Shown here: piece after piece, positions 1 through 6,599 of the stretch
Numbering within the stretch: position 1 is the stretch's first letter
Layout of the letters: each line of letters opens with the position of its first letter
From: Oscillospiraceae bacterium
GTDB lineage: Bacteria; Bacillota; Clostridia; Oscillospirales; Oscillospiraceae
Length of the DNA: 6,599 bases
Direction: 5' to 3'
Assembly: GCA_902765975.1 (NCBI GenBank)
Contig: CACXBO010000162.1
Coordinates: 1 to 6,599 of the forward strand
Position numbers and translations under genes: made by a program
The notes under the pieces: model-generated
What the model was told of the DNA's origin: nothing
The model's input: the letters and a program-made list of their open reading frames with translations, nothing else
The model's database searches: none

Positions 1-972
1 GCGATAGACCTTGAATACACGGTACCCCACTCTCTCGTGAAGACAGAAGCGAAGCCGGCCGCCTGTGAGACGCCGGGCAATATCGAATACTGGACCTGCT
101 CCGGCTGCGGAAAGGTCTTCAGCGACGCCGAGGGCAAAAACGAAATAGCGGAAGGGAATACGGCGGTATCCGCCCTCGGCCACGATTGGGCTGCGCCGAC
201 CTATGCGTGGTCACCGGACAGCGAGAGCGTCAAGGCGACGCGAGTATGCAGAAACGACAGCAGCCATACCGAGAGCGAGTGGGGCGAGGTGAGCAAAGCC
301 GTACTTAAGGAGCCGACAGCGGCGGAAGAAGGCGAGATGCTTTACACGGCGACCTTCCGGAACCCGTCGTTCACCGTTCAGACGAAGGTCGTAGCTATAC
401 CGCGGTCCGCCTTTACCCCATGCGGCGAGAGCTGCCCCGGAAGCATATTTGAGGATATGCCGCCAAAAGAGCACTGGGCGCACGACGCTATCGACTGGGC
501 TGTAAGCCTGAAAATGACCAGCGGGACCGGCCCGCGTACGTTCAGCCCCGAAAAGCCAGCGACGAGAGCCCAGGCGGTGACCTTCCTCTGGAGAGCGGCC
601 GGCTGCCCGGAGCCGGAGAGCGGGGAAGCTCAGTTTACTGACGTGAGCGAAGAGGCTTATTACTATAAAGCCGTTCTCTGGGCGGCGCAGAAGTGCATTA
701 CCAGGGGGACGTCTTCGGACCGTTTCAGTCCGGACTCCGCCTGCACGAGAGCTCAGATTGCGACATTCCTCTGGAGAGCTGCGGGCGAGCCGGCGACCCC
801 GTCGGACGGTTTACGCTTTGATGATGTGCAGCCGGGAGCGTATTATGAGATGCCCGTTATTTGGGCGGTCAACGCCGGCATAACGAAGGGCACGTCTCAA
901 ACGGCGTTCAGTCCGGACCGGGTCTGTACCAGAGCTCAAATCGTAACCTTCCTATACAGATATTGGGCGTAA
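1..972 (+). CDS. SLH-domain cell-surface protein, C-terminal part (5' end outside window)
   Basis: This is the C-terminal 323 residues of a secreted surface protein. The frame is open from base 1, and the repeat-like motif PHSLVKTEAKPAAC runs across the first in-frame GTG (37), so that GTG is internal and the true start and any signal peptide lie upstream. Residues 1 to about 140 resemble the short Cys-containing repeats found before SLH modules in gut Clostridia: C22, a CSGC pair (C33/C36), then a WSPDSESVKATRVC segment and a TYTATF-like segment (here LYTATFRNPSF). After a small linker containing CGESCPG come three SLH modules, at about 150-200, 211-262 and 272-323, each with an F-x-D-V/M start, a GT-x-x-x-FSP-like core and a TRAQ motif. 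SLH trimers bind pyruvylated secondary cell-wall polymer, so the protein is probably held on the outer cell surface by its C-terminus. Its outward-facing function is unknown, since the N-terminal part is missing. The TAA stop at 970-972 directly precedes a terminator. Confidence 0.93.
   Translation, partial: AIDLEYTVPHSLVKTEAKPAACETPGNIEYWTCSGCGKVFSDAEGKNEIAEGNTAVSALGHDWAAPTYAWSPDSESVKATRVCRNDSSHTESEWGEVSKAVLKEPTAAEEGEMLYTATFRNPSFTVQTKVVAIPRSAFTPCGESCPGSIFEDMPPKEHWAHDAIDWAVSLKMTSGTGPRTFSPEKPATRAQAVTFLWRAAGCPEPESGEAQFTDVSEEAYYYKAVLWAAQKCITRGTSSDRFSPDSACTRAQIATFLWRAAGEPATPSDGLRFDDVQPGAYYEMPVIWAVNAGITKGTSQTAFSPDRVCTRAQIVTFLYRYWA
448..969 (+). repeat. Three tandem SLH-module coding repeats, 183-base period
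   Basis: The three SLH modules are diverged tandem repeats at DNA level as well. The TRAQ-encoding triplets start at 562, 745 and 928, exactly 183 bases (61 codons) apart both times. Around these points the sequence ACGAGAGCYCAG followed by a TTCCTCTGGAGAG-like stretch is nearly shared by modules 1 and 2 and partly kept in module 3. The equal spacing fits duplication of one module without later indels between these points. Module 3 ends in YRYWA right at the stop codon. Confidence 0.85.
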
Positions 973-991
973 CCACTATATAAAAGCTATA

Positions 992-1027
992 AGCTCCGAT
1001 CCGGCTCGTTCGGATCGGAGTTCTTTT
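992..1027 (+). terminator. Intrinsic terminator of the SLH gene
   Basis: Bases 994-1003 (CTCCGATCCG) are perfectly complementary to 1011-1020 (CGGATCGGAG) across a 7-base loop. One G-T and one A-T pair can extend the stem to 992/1022. The stem is followed by TTCTTTT. It lies about 20 bases after the SLH stop codon. On the opposite strand there is no comparable T-run directly after the stem, so it should act mainly on rightward transcription and insulate the next gene from the SLH gene. Confidence 0.9.
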
Positions 1028-1028
1028 A

Positions 1029-1042
1029 CGCTTTATAAAGCG
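1029..1042. other. 14-base perfect palindrome before the AI-2E-family gene
   Basis: CGCTTTATAAAGCG is its own reverse complement and sits between the terminator and the GTG at 1058. Its centre contains TATAAA, which could serve as a -10-like element, but no acceptable -35 hexamer stands 16-18 bases upstream because that stretch is the terminator stem. It could be a binding site for a dimeric regulator or chance; with no spacer it cannot form a good RNA hairpin without losing central pairs. Confidence 0.35.
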
Positions 1043-1057
1043 CAGCGGGGTCTAAAG

Positions 1058-2236
1058 GTGCGATTACGGGATATACTATTCAAAAAGGGGGATGAGACCG
1101 TGCCGTTCGGAGACAGACAGGTAAGAAACGCGCTCAAAATAGTTTTTGCCGGGCTTATTTTCTATGCCGCTATTACGCATCTCGGAGAGATTTGGAGCGC
1201 GATCAGGTGGGCGCTCGACGTGCTTATGCCAGTTCTGATAGGCTTTGCGGCGTCGTTCATACTTATTCCCGCCTCGGATTTTTTTGAGAGAGCGTTTATG
1301 AAGGGCGGCAAGCTCGTAAGGCTCAAGGGCATGAGGGAAAAAACGGCGCGGAGGCTCGGCGTAGCCCTCTGCCTTATCATAGCGGTCGCCGCTGTCGCTC
1401 TTGTAATCGTAATAGTGATACCCGAGCTGAAAACCGGTCTTGAATCCCTTGCTGAGATACTGCCCGGTGAGGCGGAGCGGGCGATAATGGCGGCGGACAG
1501 GCTTGCAGAAAGCGTGGGGATAGAGCTTGATCTCGTTAAGGTAGGCGATATCGACTGGAGCAGGGTGACGGATCACGTAAGAAGTCTGATTCCGGGAGGA
1601 GGTTCGGTATTCGGCAGACTCATTGGCACGATCGGCTCAGTATTCGGTGCGGTGCTTGACGTCGTGTTAGGCGCTGTAATCGGAGCAAAAATTGCTGTTG
1701 AGCGGGAAGCTGTCGGACGCTTTTTCCGCAGGACGGTCATTTCCTTTCTCGGAGATAGAGCGGCAAACGGTATTTTTCACGTTGTTGGACTGTCTCGAAA
1801 GGCTTTTCGGAGTTTTATGACCGGGCAGGTCCTTGAGGCGGCGTCAATTTCGATTTTGACCTTTATCGGAATGCTTGTATTTCGCTTTCCGTATCCGGCG
1901 GGCGTCGCCGCGGTGATGGGCGTTTCCGCTCTGATACCCGTTTTCGGCGCGTGGATAGGCGCCGGATTCGGGACGCTGATGGCTCTAACTGCCTCTCCGG
2001 CAAGGGCGCTCTTTTTCCTTATATTCATCGTTGTTCTGCAGGCGGCGGACAATACCTTCATCTATCCACGAATAGTAGGCGGCTCGATGAAGCTGAACGG
2101 CCTTATCGTGCTTGCCGCCGTGACCGTCGGTGGAGCGGCATTCGGCTTTGCCGGAATGCTTCTCTCGGTCCCCGCCGCGTCCGTTATCTACACCCTCGTA
2201 AACGAGGCGGCGTCGAGGAAAACCGACACCGCATAA
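1058..2236 (+). CDS. AI-2E (UPF0118) family transporter
   Basis: This is an integral inner-membrane protein of 392 residues, within the usual 340-400 range of the family. Hydrophobic segments lie near residues 26-44, 50-71, 101-122, 188-212, 259-276, 281-308, 315-332 and 346-378, with a long amphipathic region of about 123-187 between the third and fourth, as usual for this family. Diagnostic motifs are in the C-terminal half: GQVLEA (256-261), IPVFGAWIG (293-301) and the Q-x-x-DN-x-x-x-x-P-x-IVGGS-x-KLN run (328-347), followed by the glycine-rich GGAAFGFAG and LLSVPAA. The family was named after E. coli TqsA, which exports autoinducer-2, but other members act as Na+/H+ antiporters or are uncharacterised, so the substrate should not be assumed. 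The GTG at 1058 has a weak GCGGGG site; a GTG at 1100 (codon 15) has a better one and would leave all membrane segments intact. No clear promoter is visible between the upstream terminator and the start. Confidence 0.9.
   Translation: MRLRDILFKKGDETVPFGDRQVRNALKIVFAGLIFYAAITHLGEIWSAIRWALDVLMPVLIGFAASFILIPASDFFERAFMKGGKLVRLKGMREKTARRLGVALCLIIAVAAVALVIVIVIPELKTGLESLAEILPGEAERAIMAADRLAESVGIELDLVKVGDIDWSRVTDHVRSLIPGGGSVFGRLIGTIGSVFGAVLDVVLGAVIGAKIAVEREAVGRFFRRTVISFLGDRAANGIFHVVGLSRKAFRSFMTGQVLEAASISILTFIGMLVFRFPYPAGVAAVMGVSALIPVFGAWIGAGFGTLMALTASPARALFFLIFIVVLQAADNTFIYPRIVGGSMKLNGLIVLAAVTVGGAAFGFAGMLLSVPAASVIYTLVNEAASRKTDTA
1085..1102 (+). promoter_or_regulatory. Alternative ribosome binding site and GTG start for the AI-2E-family gene
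   Basis: AAGGGGG at 1085-1091 stands 8 bases before an in-frame GTG at 1100-1102. This is better placed and more purine-rich than the GCGGGG preceding the GTG at 1058. Starting here would give a 378-residue protein beginning PFGDRQVRN and removing a charged 14-residue leader that holds no membrane segment. Which start is used cannot be settled from one sequence. Confidence 0.4.
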
Positions 2237-2261
2237 TGAGGAGCCCTCACTTGACTTTTTT
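2237..2261 (+). terminator. Weak hairpin plus T-run after the AI-2E-family gene
   Basis: Directly after the TAA stop, TGAGG (2237-2241) can pair with CCTCA (2245-2249) over a 3-base loop, and six T residues follow at 2256-2261. The stem is only 5 base pairs and the T-run begins six bases after it, so termination would be inefficient at best. The same T-run lies next to the -35 element of the candidate promoter for the next gene. Confidence 0.25.
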
Positions 2262-2279
2262 ACTGCCGCGGGTTAGGAT
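2251..2279 (+). promoter_or_regulatory. Candidate sigma-A-type promoter for the P-type ATPase gene
   Basis: TTGACT at 2251-2256 matches five of six -35 consensus positions. Exactly 17 bases later TAGGAT (2274-2279) matches four of six -10 positions, including the critical TA and final T. Transcription would start near 2286, giving a leader of about 24 bases that contains the ribosome binding site and little else. That leaves no room for a metal-sensing riboswitch, so any control by ions would have to act through a protein at the promoter. Confidence 0.6.
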
Positions 2280-2293
2280 AGAGAAAAAAGCCG

Positions 2294-2312
2294 AGGGAGG
2301 GGTAGAACTGTG
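2294..2312 (+). promoter_or_regulatory. Ribosome binding site deciding the GTG start of the ATPase gene
   Basis: The strong purine run AGGGAGGGG (GGAGG at 2296-2300) lies about 7-9 bases before the GTG at 2310-2312. There is no ATG near the beginning of the frame, so this site supports GTG as the start codon. Confidence 0.75.
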
Positions 2313-4694
2313 GGAAAAGCTAAAAAATCGGCCGAAAGCGCGGCAAAGCCCGCCGATCTCAGGCTGCCGAAGGGGCTTCCGGATGGCTTCGTTCCCACGC
2401 CGGATGAGGGACTCAGCCCGGAGGAGGCGGACAGGCGTCTGCTCGACGGACTTGGCAACCGCAGAACGGAAAAGCCGGAGAAGAGCACTCTGCAGATAAT
2501 CGGCGAAAACCTCTTCACCCTGTTTAATCTCTTGAACTTCGCCCTCGCCTTCGCCCTCGCTCTCGTCGGCTCATGGCGGAATATGCTTTTCCTCGGCGTT
2601 GTTTTTTCAAATACGCTTATAGGCACGGTACAGTCCCTCAGAGCGAGGTCAATGATAAAAAAGCTGCGCCTTTTACAGGAAAAACCCGCGCATCCGGTGA
2701 GAGGCGGAGTTGAGATAGACTGTCCGGCGGACGGACTTGTATTCGGCGATATCGTAGTTTTCCGCGCCGGAGATCAGATTTCCGCCGACTCTATAATCCG
2801 CTCAGGCCGCTGCTGTGCCGACGAATCTCTTTTGACCGGCGAGAGCGACCCGGTTAGGCGAGGCGAAGGGGATTGGCTGATGTCCGGCTCATTCCTCACT
2901 GAGGGAACGGTGAGAGCCCAGCTCGCCGCTGTGGGCGACGCAAGCTATGCGGCGAGGCTTCTCTCCGAGGCAAAGGAGATACGCTCGCCACGCTCAGAGC
3001 TTATGACAGACCTCAACAGGCTCGTGAGCCTTATAAGCCGCGTTCTCGTGCCCCTCGGAGCGCTTCTTTTCATACGCGAATACTTCACCCGTTCCGCGCC
3101 GCTTTACGAGGCGGTCCCGTCGGTAGTTGCCGCGATGATAGGCATGATACCGGAGGGTCTTATACTGCTCACGTCCGTAGCTCTGATGGCGGGAGTCGTC
3201 AAGCTCGGCCGCCGTCAGACGCTCGTGCAGGAGCTTTTCGGAATAGAGACTCTGGCGCGCAGCGACGTTATCTGCCTCGACAAGACCGGAACACTGACGA
3301 CGGGCGAGATGACTCTCGATAAGCTGATACCGTTTTCGGCAACTGAGAACGAGCTCAGAAGCGCGGCGTCCCGTTTCCTCGGCGCCTTCGAGGCGTCGTC
3401 AGGCACGTTAAAAGCTCTCGCCTCCGCGATCGAGCCGGGTGAGGAAGCACCCTGTGAAGCTCTGCCCTTCTCCTCCGCGAGAAAGTGCTCCGCAGCTTCC
3501 TTCTCCGACGGTGTAACGCTTATACTCGGCGCTCCGTCCTTTGTGCTTGAGAACGTGCCGGAAAAGGCTGAGATAGCCGCCTCCGAGGGCTACAGAGTGC
3601 TTGCTCTCGCAAGGGCGAAGGGCGTGCTCGAGGGGGACAGGCTTCCGAACGGGAGGGAGCTTCTGGGACTTTTTCTGATAAAGGACACGCTCCGCCCCGC
3701 TGCAGCGGATACCCTGCGCTGGTTTGAGAGCGAGGGCGTCAGCGTTAAGATAATGTCAGGCGACGATCCGAGAACGGTTTCCGCCGTAGCCGCGAGACTG
3801 GGACTTCGCGGCTGCGATAAAGCAGTGGACTGCGCCCTGCTCACCGACGAAGAGCTTATCGAGGCCCGCGACAGCGTGATTTTCGGGCGTTTGACCCCGG
3901 ACAGAAAGCGCCTTCTTGTTGGCGCGCTGAAGGGGGACGGACACACAGTAGCAATGACAGGCGACGGGGTGAACGATATACCCGCCCTGAAGACCGCCGA
4001 CACGTCCATAGCCATAGCTGGCGGAGCGGAGGCGACGGAGCACGCCTCGCAGCTCGTTTTACTGAACGGCGACTTCAATTCTCTGCCGCAGGTGGTGGCA
4101 GAGGGAAGAAGAGTCATCGGGAATATAACGAGGACAGCGTCTCTCTTCCTTGTGAAAACGCTATATTCGACCGCGCTTGCGATACTGCTGCTTTTCCTTC
4201 CGCTGAGATATCCGTTCCAGCCGATACAGCTCACGCTCATAAGCGCGCTTTCCGTCGGCTGTCCCTCCTTCTTCCTCACCTTCGAGCCATCGACTGAACG
4301 GGCGAAGGGCAATTTCTTAAAGCGTGTGCTGCTCCGCGCCGCTCCCGGCGCGCTGGCTGTAACGGCAACGTCCATAGCAGCTATGATAACGAACGCTCTC
4401 GGCGCGCCTTACGAGACCGCCTCTACGACTGCCGCTCTCGCGGCAGGAGCGATAGGACTAATAAACCTCATACTGACCTGCCGCCCGTTCACGCCTCTGA
4501 GAGCCGCGGTTTGCGCCCTCATGTGCATAGGCTTTACGGGAGCGGTCGCCATATTGCCGGGGCTTTTCTATCTAAATATCGGCGCTTTTACTCAGTCGAG
4601 CTGGGTAACGCTTGCGCTCATAACGGTATCCGGCGCTGCCGTGCTGCTAATGGGCACGTTTTTTGCCCGCAAGCTTTTAAGAAAGCTCAAATAA
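2310..4694 (+). CDS. P-type cation-transporting ATPase, CtpE/Exp7-like
   Basis: This 794-residue membrane pump couples ATP hydrolysis to cation movement through a phospho-aspartate intermediate. An N-terminal segment (about 28-52, GLSPEEADRRLLDGLGN) resembles the cation-ATPase N-terminal domain, and no heavy-metal-binding domain is present. TM1-2 are near 67-110, followed by the actuator domain with TGES at 176-179. TM3-4 lie near 237-294 with PEGL at 281-284. The phosphorylation motif DKTGT starts at D324. A compact nucleotide-binding domain carries GAPS (407-410) in place of KGA; GDDP is at 484-487 and the hinge GDGVND at 551-556. Six more helices (about 611-631, 638-657, 675-697, 703-723, 729-755, 764-786) make ten. 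GDGVND followed by IPALK, the LFLVKTLYS stretch of TM5 and FFLTFEPS at the end of TM6 point to the subgroup of mycobacterial CtpE (linked to Ca2+ uptake) and pneumococcal Exp7. It is not a SERCA/PMA1-type pump, as TM6 lacks NxxTD. All catalytic residues are present. The ion and direction are not determined. Confidence 0.93.
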   Translation: MGKAKKSAESAAKPADLRLPKGLPDGFVPTPDEGLSPEEADRRLLDGLGNRRTEKPEKSTLQIIGENLFTLFNLLNFALAFALALVGSWRNMLFLGVVFSNTLIGTVQSLRARSMIKKLRLLQEKPAHPVRGGVEIDCPADGLVFGDIVVFRAGDQISADSIIRSGRCCADESLLTGESDPVRRGEGDWLMSGSFLTEGTVRAQLAAVGDASYAARLLSEAKEIRSPRSELMTDLNRLVSLISRVLVPLGALLFIREYFTRSAPLYEAVPSVVAAMIGMIPEGLILLTSVALMAGVVKLGRRQTLVQELFGIETLARSDVICLDKTGTLTTGEMTLDKLIPFSATENELRSAASRFLGAFEASSGTLKALASAIEPGEEAPCEALPFSSARKCSAASFSDGVTLILGAPSFVLENVPEKAEIAASEGYRVLALARAKGVLEGDRLPNGRELLGLFLIKDTLRPAAADTLRWFESEGVSVKIMSGDDPRTVSAVAARLGLRGCDKAVDCALLTDEELIEARDSVIFGRLTPDRKRLLVGALKGDGHTVAMTGDGVNDIPALKTADTSIAIAGGAEATEHASQLVLLNGDFNSLPQVVAEGRRVIGNITRTASLFLVKTLYSTALAILLLFLPLRYPFQPIQLTLISALSVGCPSFFLTFEPSTERAKGNFLKRVLLRAAPGALAVTATSIAAMITNALGAPYETASTTAALAAGAIGLINLILTCRPFTPLRAAVCALMCIGFTGAVAILPGLFYLNIGAFTQSSWVTLALITVSGAAVLLMGTFFARKLLRKLK

Positions 4695-4702
4695 GAACTG
4701 AA

Positions 4703-4716
4703 GAGGTGAGCATATG
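4703..4716 (+). promoter_or_regulatory. Ribosome binding site choosing the first of two ATGs for the ABC gene
   Basis: GAGGTGAG at 4703-4710 places its GAGG core 7 bases before the ATG at 4714. The second in-frame ATG, two codons later at 4720, would have 13 bases of spacing, so 4714 is the better start. The site lies in the 19-base gap after the ATPase stop; no promoter is visible in that gap. Confidence 0.7.
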
Positions 4717-6599
4717 GCAATGCGTGAGAGAAGACCGGAGGCTGAGGACAGGGTGGCGAAGCCGAAGGGGATAAAGGACGTTCCGAGATATGTGAAAGAC
4801 GTTATAAAGTCGTTTTTCGGGCATCTGTTTTACATATTCACTCTCGTCTGGGAGACGAGAAAAAGCCTTCTCTTTATCATGGTGTTTGTCGCGGTATTCA
4901 ACGGGGTGATGCCGGTCCTCGGCTCGCTCATAGGCGCGGAGATACTAAACAGGCTCGCCCTCGTCTACTCGGGGAAGGAGATGGCATTTGCGACCGTCGC
5001 CGTTCTCATCGTCTGGCAGTTTGCTTATTTCATTTTCAACAGCCTCGTTCAGCGCGGCTACTCCGTCATTTCGAGCGTTACGGGCGAGCTCGTCGCCAAT
5101 CACGTCAAGATGAAGATAATGGAAAAGGCGAAAAACGTGGACGTTATGAGCTACGACGACCCGAAGTTCTATTCCCGGCTTGAGAACGCCAACCGCGAGG
5201 CTGGTATGAGACCGATGCAGATAATGGCGCAGACGAACACGGTCATTTCCATTGCTATCAGCATGGCGAGCTACATCTTCGTCCTCTTCGCGGCGAGCAG
5301 GATAGCCCCGGTGATAATCATCATCGCTTCAGTTCCGACAGCGATAATCAACTTTATTTACAGGAAAAAGAACGTCGACTATATGATGCGCCGTTCCAAG
5401 GCGAGGCGACAGATGGAGTATTACTCCACCACGATAACGGATAAGGATCTCGTCAAGGAGGTGCGTATGTTCTCCCTCGGCGACGTTCTGATAAAAAAAT
5501 ACAGCGAGACCTTTAAGGGCTATTTTTCCGGTCTGCGCCGCCTTAAGGTGCAGGAATTTTTGTGGATGATAGGCGCTGCTCTCATAACAAACGCGGTCTA
5601 CGGCTTCTTTTACGTCTACCTTGCGAAAGGCGTTTACGCCGGTCAGTTTATGGTCGGCGACTTCTCGCTCTACTCCGGCGCGATAAACACCCTCGGCATA
5701 CAGGTCGGCAACCTCATCGTTACGACCGCCTCGATCTACGAGGGAACTCTCTTCATCGACAATCTGATAGACTTCCTCTCAGAGCGTGAGACTGTAGTCC
5801 CGTCGATCCCGGAGCCGAAGCACGTTGCGCGCCACGTCGGTCATACGCTGGAGGCGAAAAACGTATCCTTTGCCTATCCCGGCTCGGAAAGGCTCGTTCT
5901 CAAAAACCTGAATGTGAAGATAAACCCCGGCGAGACGGTGAGCATTGTCGGGCTCAACGGAGCGGGAAAGACCACGTTCATTAAGCTTCTGACGCGGCTC
6001 TACGATCCGACGGAGGGGGAAATACTGCTTGACGGACGGGATATAAGGGAATACGATGTGAGAGAGGTCTACGATATGTTCGGCATCATATTCCAGGACT
6101 TCGGAAAATACGCCATGTCCGTAGCGGAGAACATCCAATTCGGCGACCTCAAGCGCGAGAGAAGCGACAGCGATATAAAAAAAGCCGCCGAGAACAGCGG
6201 AGCCGCAGATTATATAGAAAAGCTCAGGGACGGCTACGACACGCCGCTTATGAAGTATTTCGAGGAGAGCGGCACCGAGCTCTCCATAGGCCAGTGGCAG
6301 AAGCTTGCCATTGCCCGCGCCTTCTATGCGGACAGCGATATCCTCATTCTCGACGAGCCTACGGCAAGTCTCGATCCGATGGCGGAGCAGGATATTTTCA
6401 ATCGCTTCAACGAGCTGAGAAAGGATAAAACGAGCATATTCATCTCCCACCGGCTCTCATCCGCCACTCTCGCCGATACCATCCTCGTTATGGAGAACGG
6501 CGAGATAGTCGAGAAGGGAAGCCATAAGGAGCTTATGAAGACGGGCGGCAGGTACTACGAGCTGTTCTCGACCCAGGCCGCAAGATATATAGACAGCGA
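4714..6599 (+). CDS. Type-I ABC exporter half-transporter (membrane domain plus ATPase), 3' end outside window
   Basis: The frame gives 628 residues with no stop before the edge. It encodes a fused exporter subunit that would work as a dimer in the inner membrane. A charged tail (about 1-45) precedes six hydrophobic segments near 51-73, 92-112, 175-194, 197-217, 285-305 and 317-337. The ATPase domain from about 378 has the A-loop tyrosine Y388, Walker A GLNGAGKTT (413-421), Q-loop Q461, signature LSIGQWQK (523-530), Walker B LILDEPT with D547 and catalytic E548, D-loop SLD (552-554) and H-loop H579, so it looks fully active. The signature has Ile where the consensus has Gly. Substrate is unknown: no peptidase domain, bacteriocin gene or second ABC gene is visible here, although such proteins often form heterodimers with a neighbour. 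The last visible residues, AARYIDS, look like the usual end of such proteins, so only a few codons are probably missing. It follows the ATPase gene by 19 bases, which suggests co-transcription. Confidence 0.93.
   Translation, partial: MAMRERRPEAEDRVAKPKGIKDVPRYVKDVIKSFFGHLFYIFTLVWETRKSLLFIMVFVAVFNGVMPVLGSLIGAEILNRLALVYSGKEMAFATVAVLIVWQFAYFIFNSLVQRGYSVISSVTGELVANHVKMKIMEKAKNVDVMSYDDPKFYSRLENANREAGMRPMQIMAQTNTVISIAISMASYIFVLFAASRIAPVIIIIASVPTAIINFIYRKKNVDYMMRRSKARRQMEYYSTTITDKDLVKEVRMFSLGDVLIKKYSETFKGYFSGLRRLKVQEFLWMIGAALITNAVYGFFYVYLAKGVYAGQFMVGDFSLYSGAINTLGIQVGNLIVTTASIYEGTLFIDNLIDFLSERETVVPSIPEPKHVARHVGHTLEAKNVSFAYPGSERLVLKNLNVKINPGETVSIVGLNGAGKTTFIKLLTRLYDPTEGEILLDGRDIREYDVREVYDMFGIIFQDFGKYAMSVAENIQFGDLKRERSDSDIKKAAENSGAADYIEKLRDGYDTPLMKYFEESGTELSIGQWQKLAIARAFYADSDILILDEPTASLDPMAEQDIFNRFNELRKDKTSIFISHRLSSATLADTILVMENGEIVEKGSHKELMKTGGRYYELFSTQAARYIDS

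Noticed and set aside
973..1057. Promoter for the AI-2E-family gene, using TATAAA in the palindrome or TATATA near 977
   Set aside because: Neither -10-like element has a plausible -35 hexamer at 16-18 bases, and the second lies upstream of the terminator. AT-rich stretches alone are not enough to call a promoter.
1092..1124. A ten-codon ATG mini-frame overlapping the start of the AI-2E-family gene
   Set aside because: The GGGGG purine run touches its ATG with no spacing, so ribosome initiation there is unlikely. The frame is short enough to arise by chance.
1058..2236. Assignment as an autoinducer-2 exporter in a quorum-sensing locus
   Set aside because: Family membership does not fix the substrate, and no luxS, lsr or sensor gene is visible in the window.
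2237..2309. A metal-sensing riboswitch (for example M-box type) before the cation ATPase
   Set aside because: The gap is only 73 bases and the likely transcript leader about 24 bases, far too short for such a structure.
1951..2499. A + strand frame of 182 codons bridging the AI-2E-family and ATPase genes
   Set aside because: It overlaps both real genes in another frame, is arginine-rich, and has no recognisable motif. The promoter and ribosome binding site in the gap fit the ATPase gene instead.
3590..4375. A 261-codon open frame on the minus strand
   Set aside because: It is antisense to the GDGVND region and TM5-7 of the P-type ATPase. Its Ser/Arg/Pro-rich composition is typical of antisense reading of GC-rich coding DNA.
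5779..6450. A 223-codon open frame on the minus strand
   Set aside because: It lies wholly inside the ATPase domain of the ABC transporter, which has all its conserved motifs on the + strand. The minus-strand protein resembles no family I know and is a shadow of codon bias.

Overview
The window reads as an ordinary chromosomal stretch from a fairly GC-rich Gram-positive bacterium, most likely an anaerobic gut-type member of the Clostridia. The evidence is an S-layer-homology (SLH) surface protein of the type common in gut Clostridia, Shine-Dalgarno sites before the genes, GTG starts, and a codon mix that combines GC-rich codons with frequent ATA and AGG. The exact taxon cannot be read from the sequence.

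Layout, all on the + strand. Positions 1-972 hold the C-terminal part of a secreted, cell-wall-anchored protein: cysteine-containing surface repeats followed by three SLH modules, ending at a strong intrinsic terminator (about 992-1027). Positions 1058-2236 encode an AI-2E (UPF0118) family membrane protein. A 73-base gap follows and carries a good candidate sigma-A-type promoter. Positions 2310-4694 encode a complete ten-helix P-type cation ATPase of the CtpE/Exp7-like group. After a 19-base gap, a type-I ABC exporter half-transporter starts at 4714 and runs off the right edge at 6599, probably only a few codons short of its stop.

The two ATP-driven transporters are close enough to be co-transcribed, plausibly from the promoter at 2251-2279. 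The SLH gene is transcriptionally separated by its terminator. The AI-2E gene has no convincing promoter of its own that I can see. All three membrane proteins move solutes or ions, but nothing in the sequence ties them to one substrate or pathway, so any common job would be inference.

I found no RNA gene, CRISPR array, insertion sequence, integrase, attachment site or origin, and no non-coding gap longer than 86 bases. I do not see a new biological system here. The points worth a second look are modest: an ambiguous start for the AI-2E gene, a 14-base perfect palindrome before it, the promoter in front of the ATPase, the ion-site residues of the ATPase, and a non-consensus LSIGQ signature in the ABC protein.
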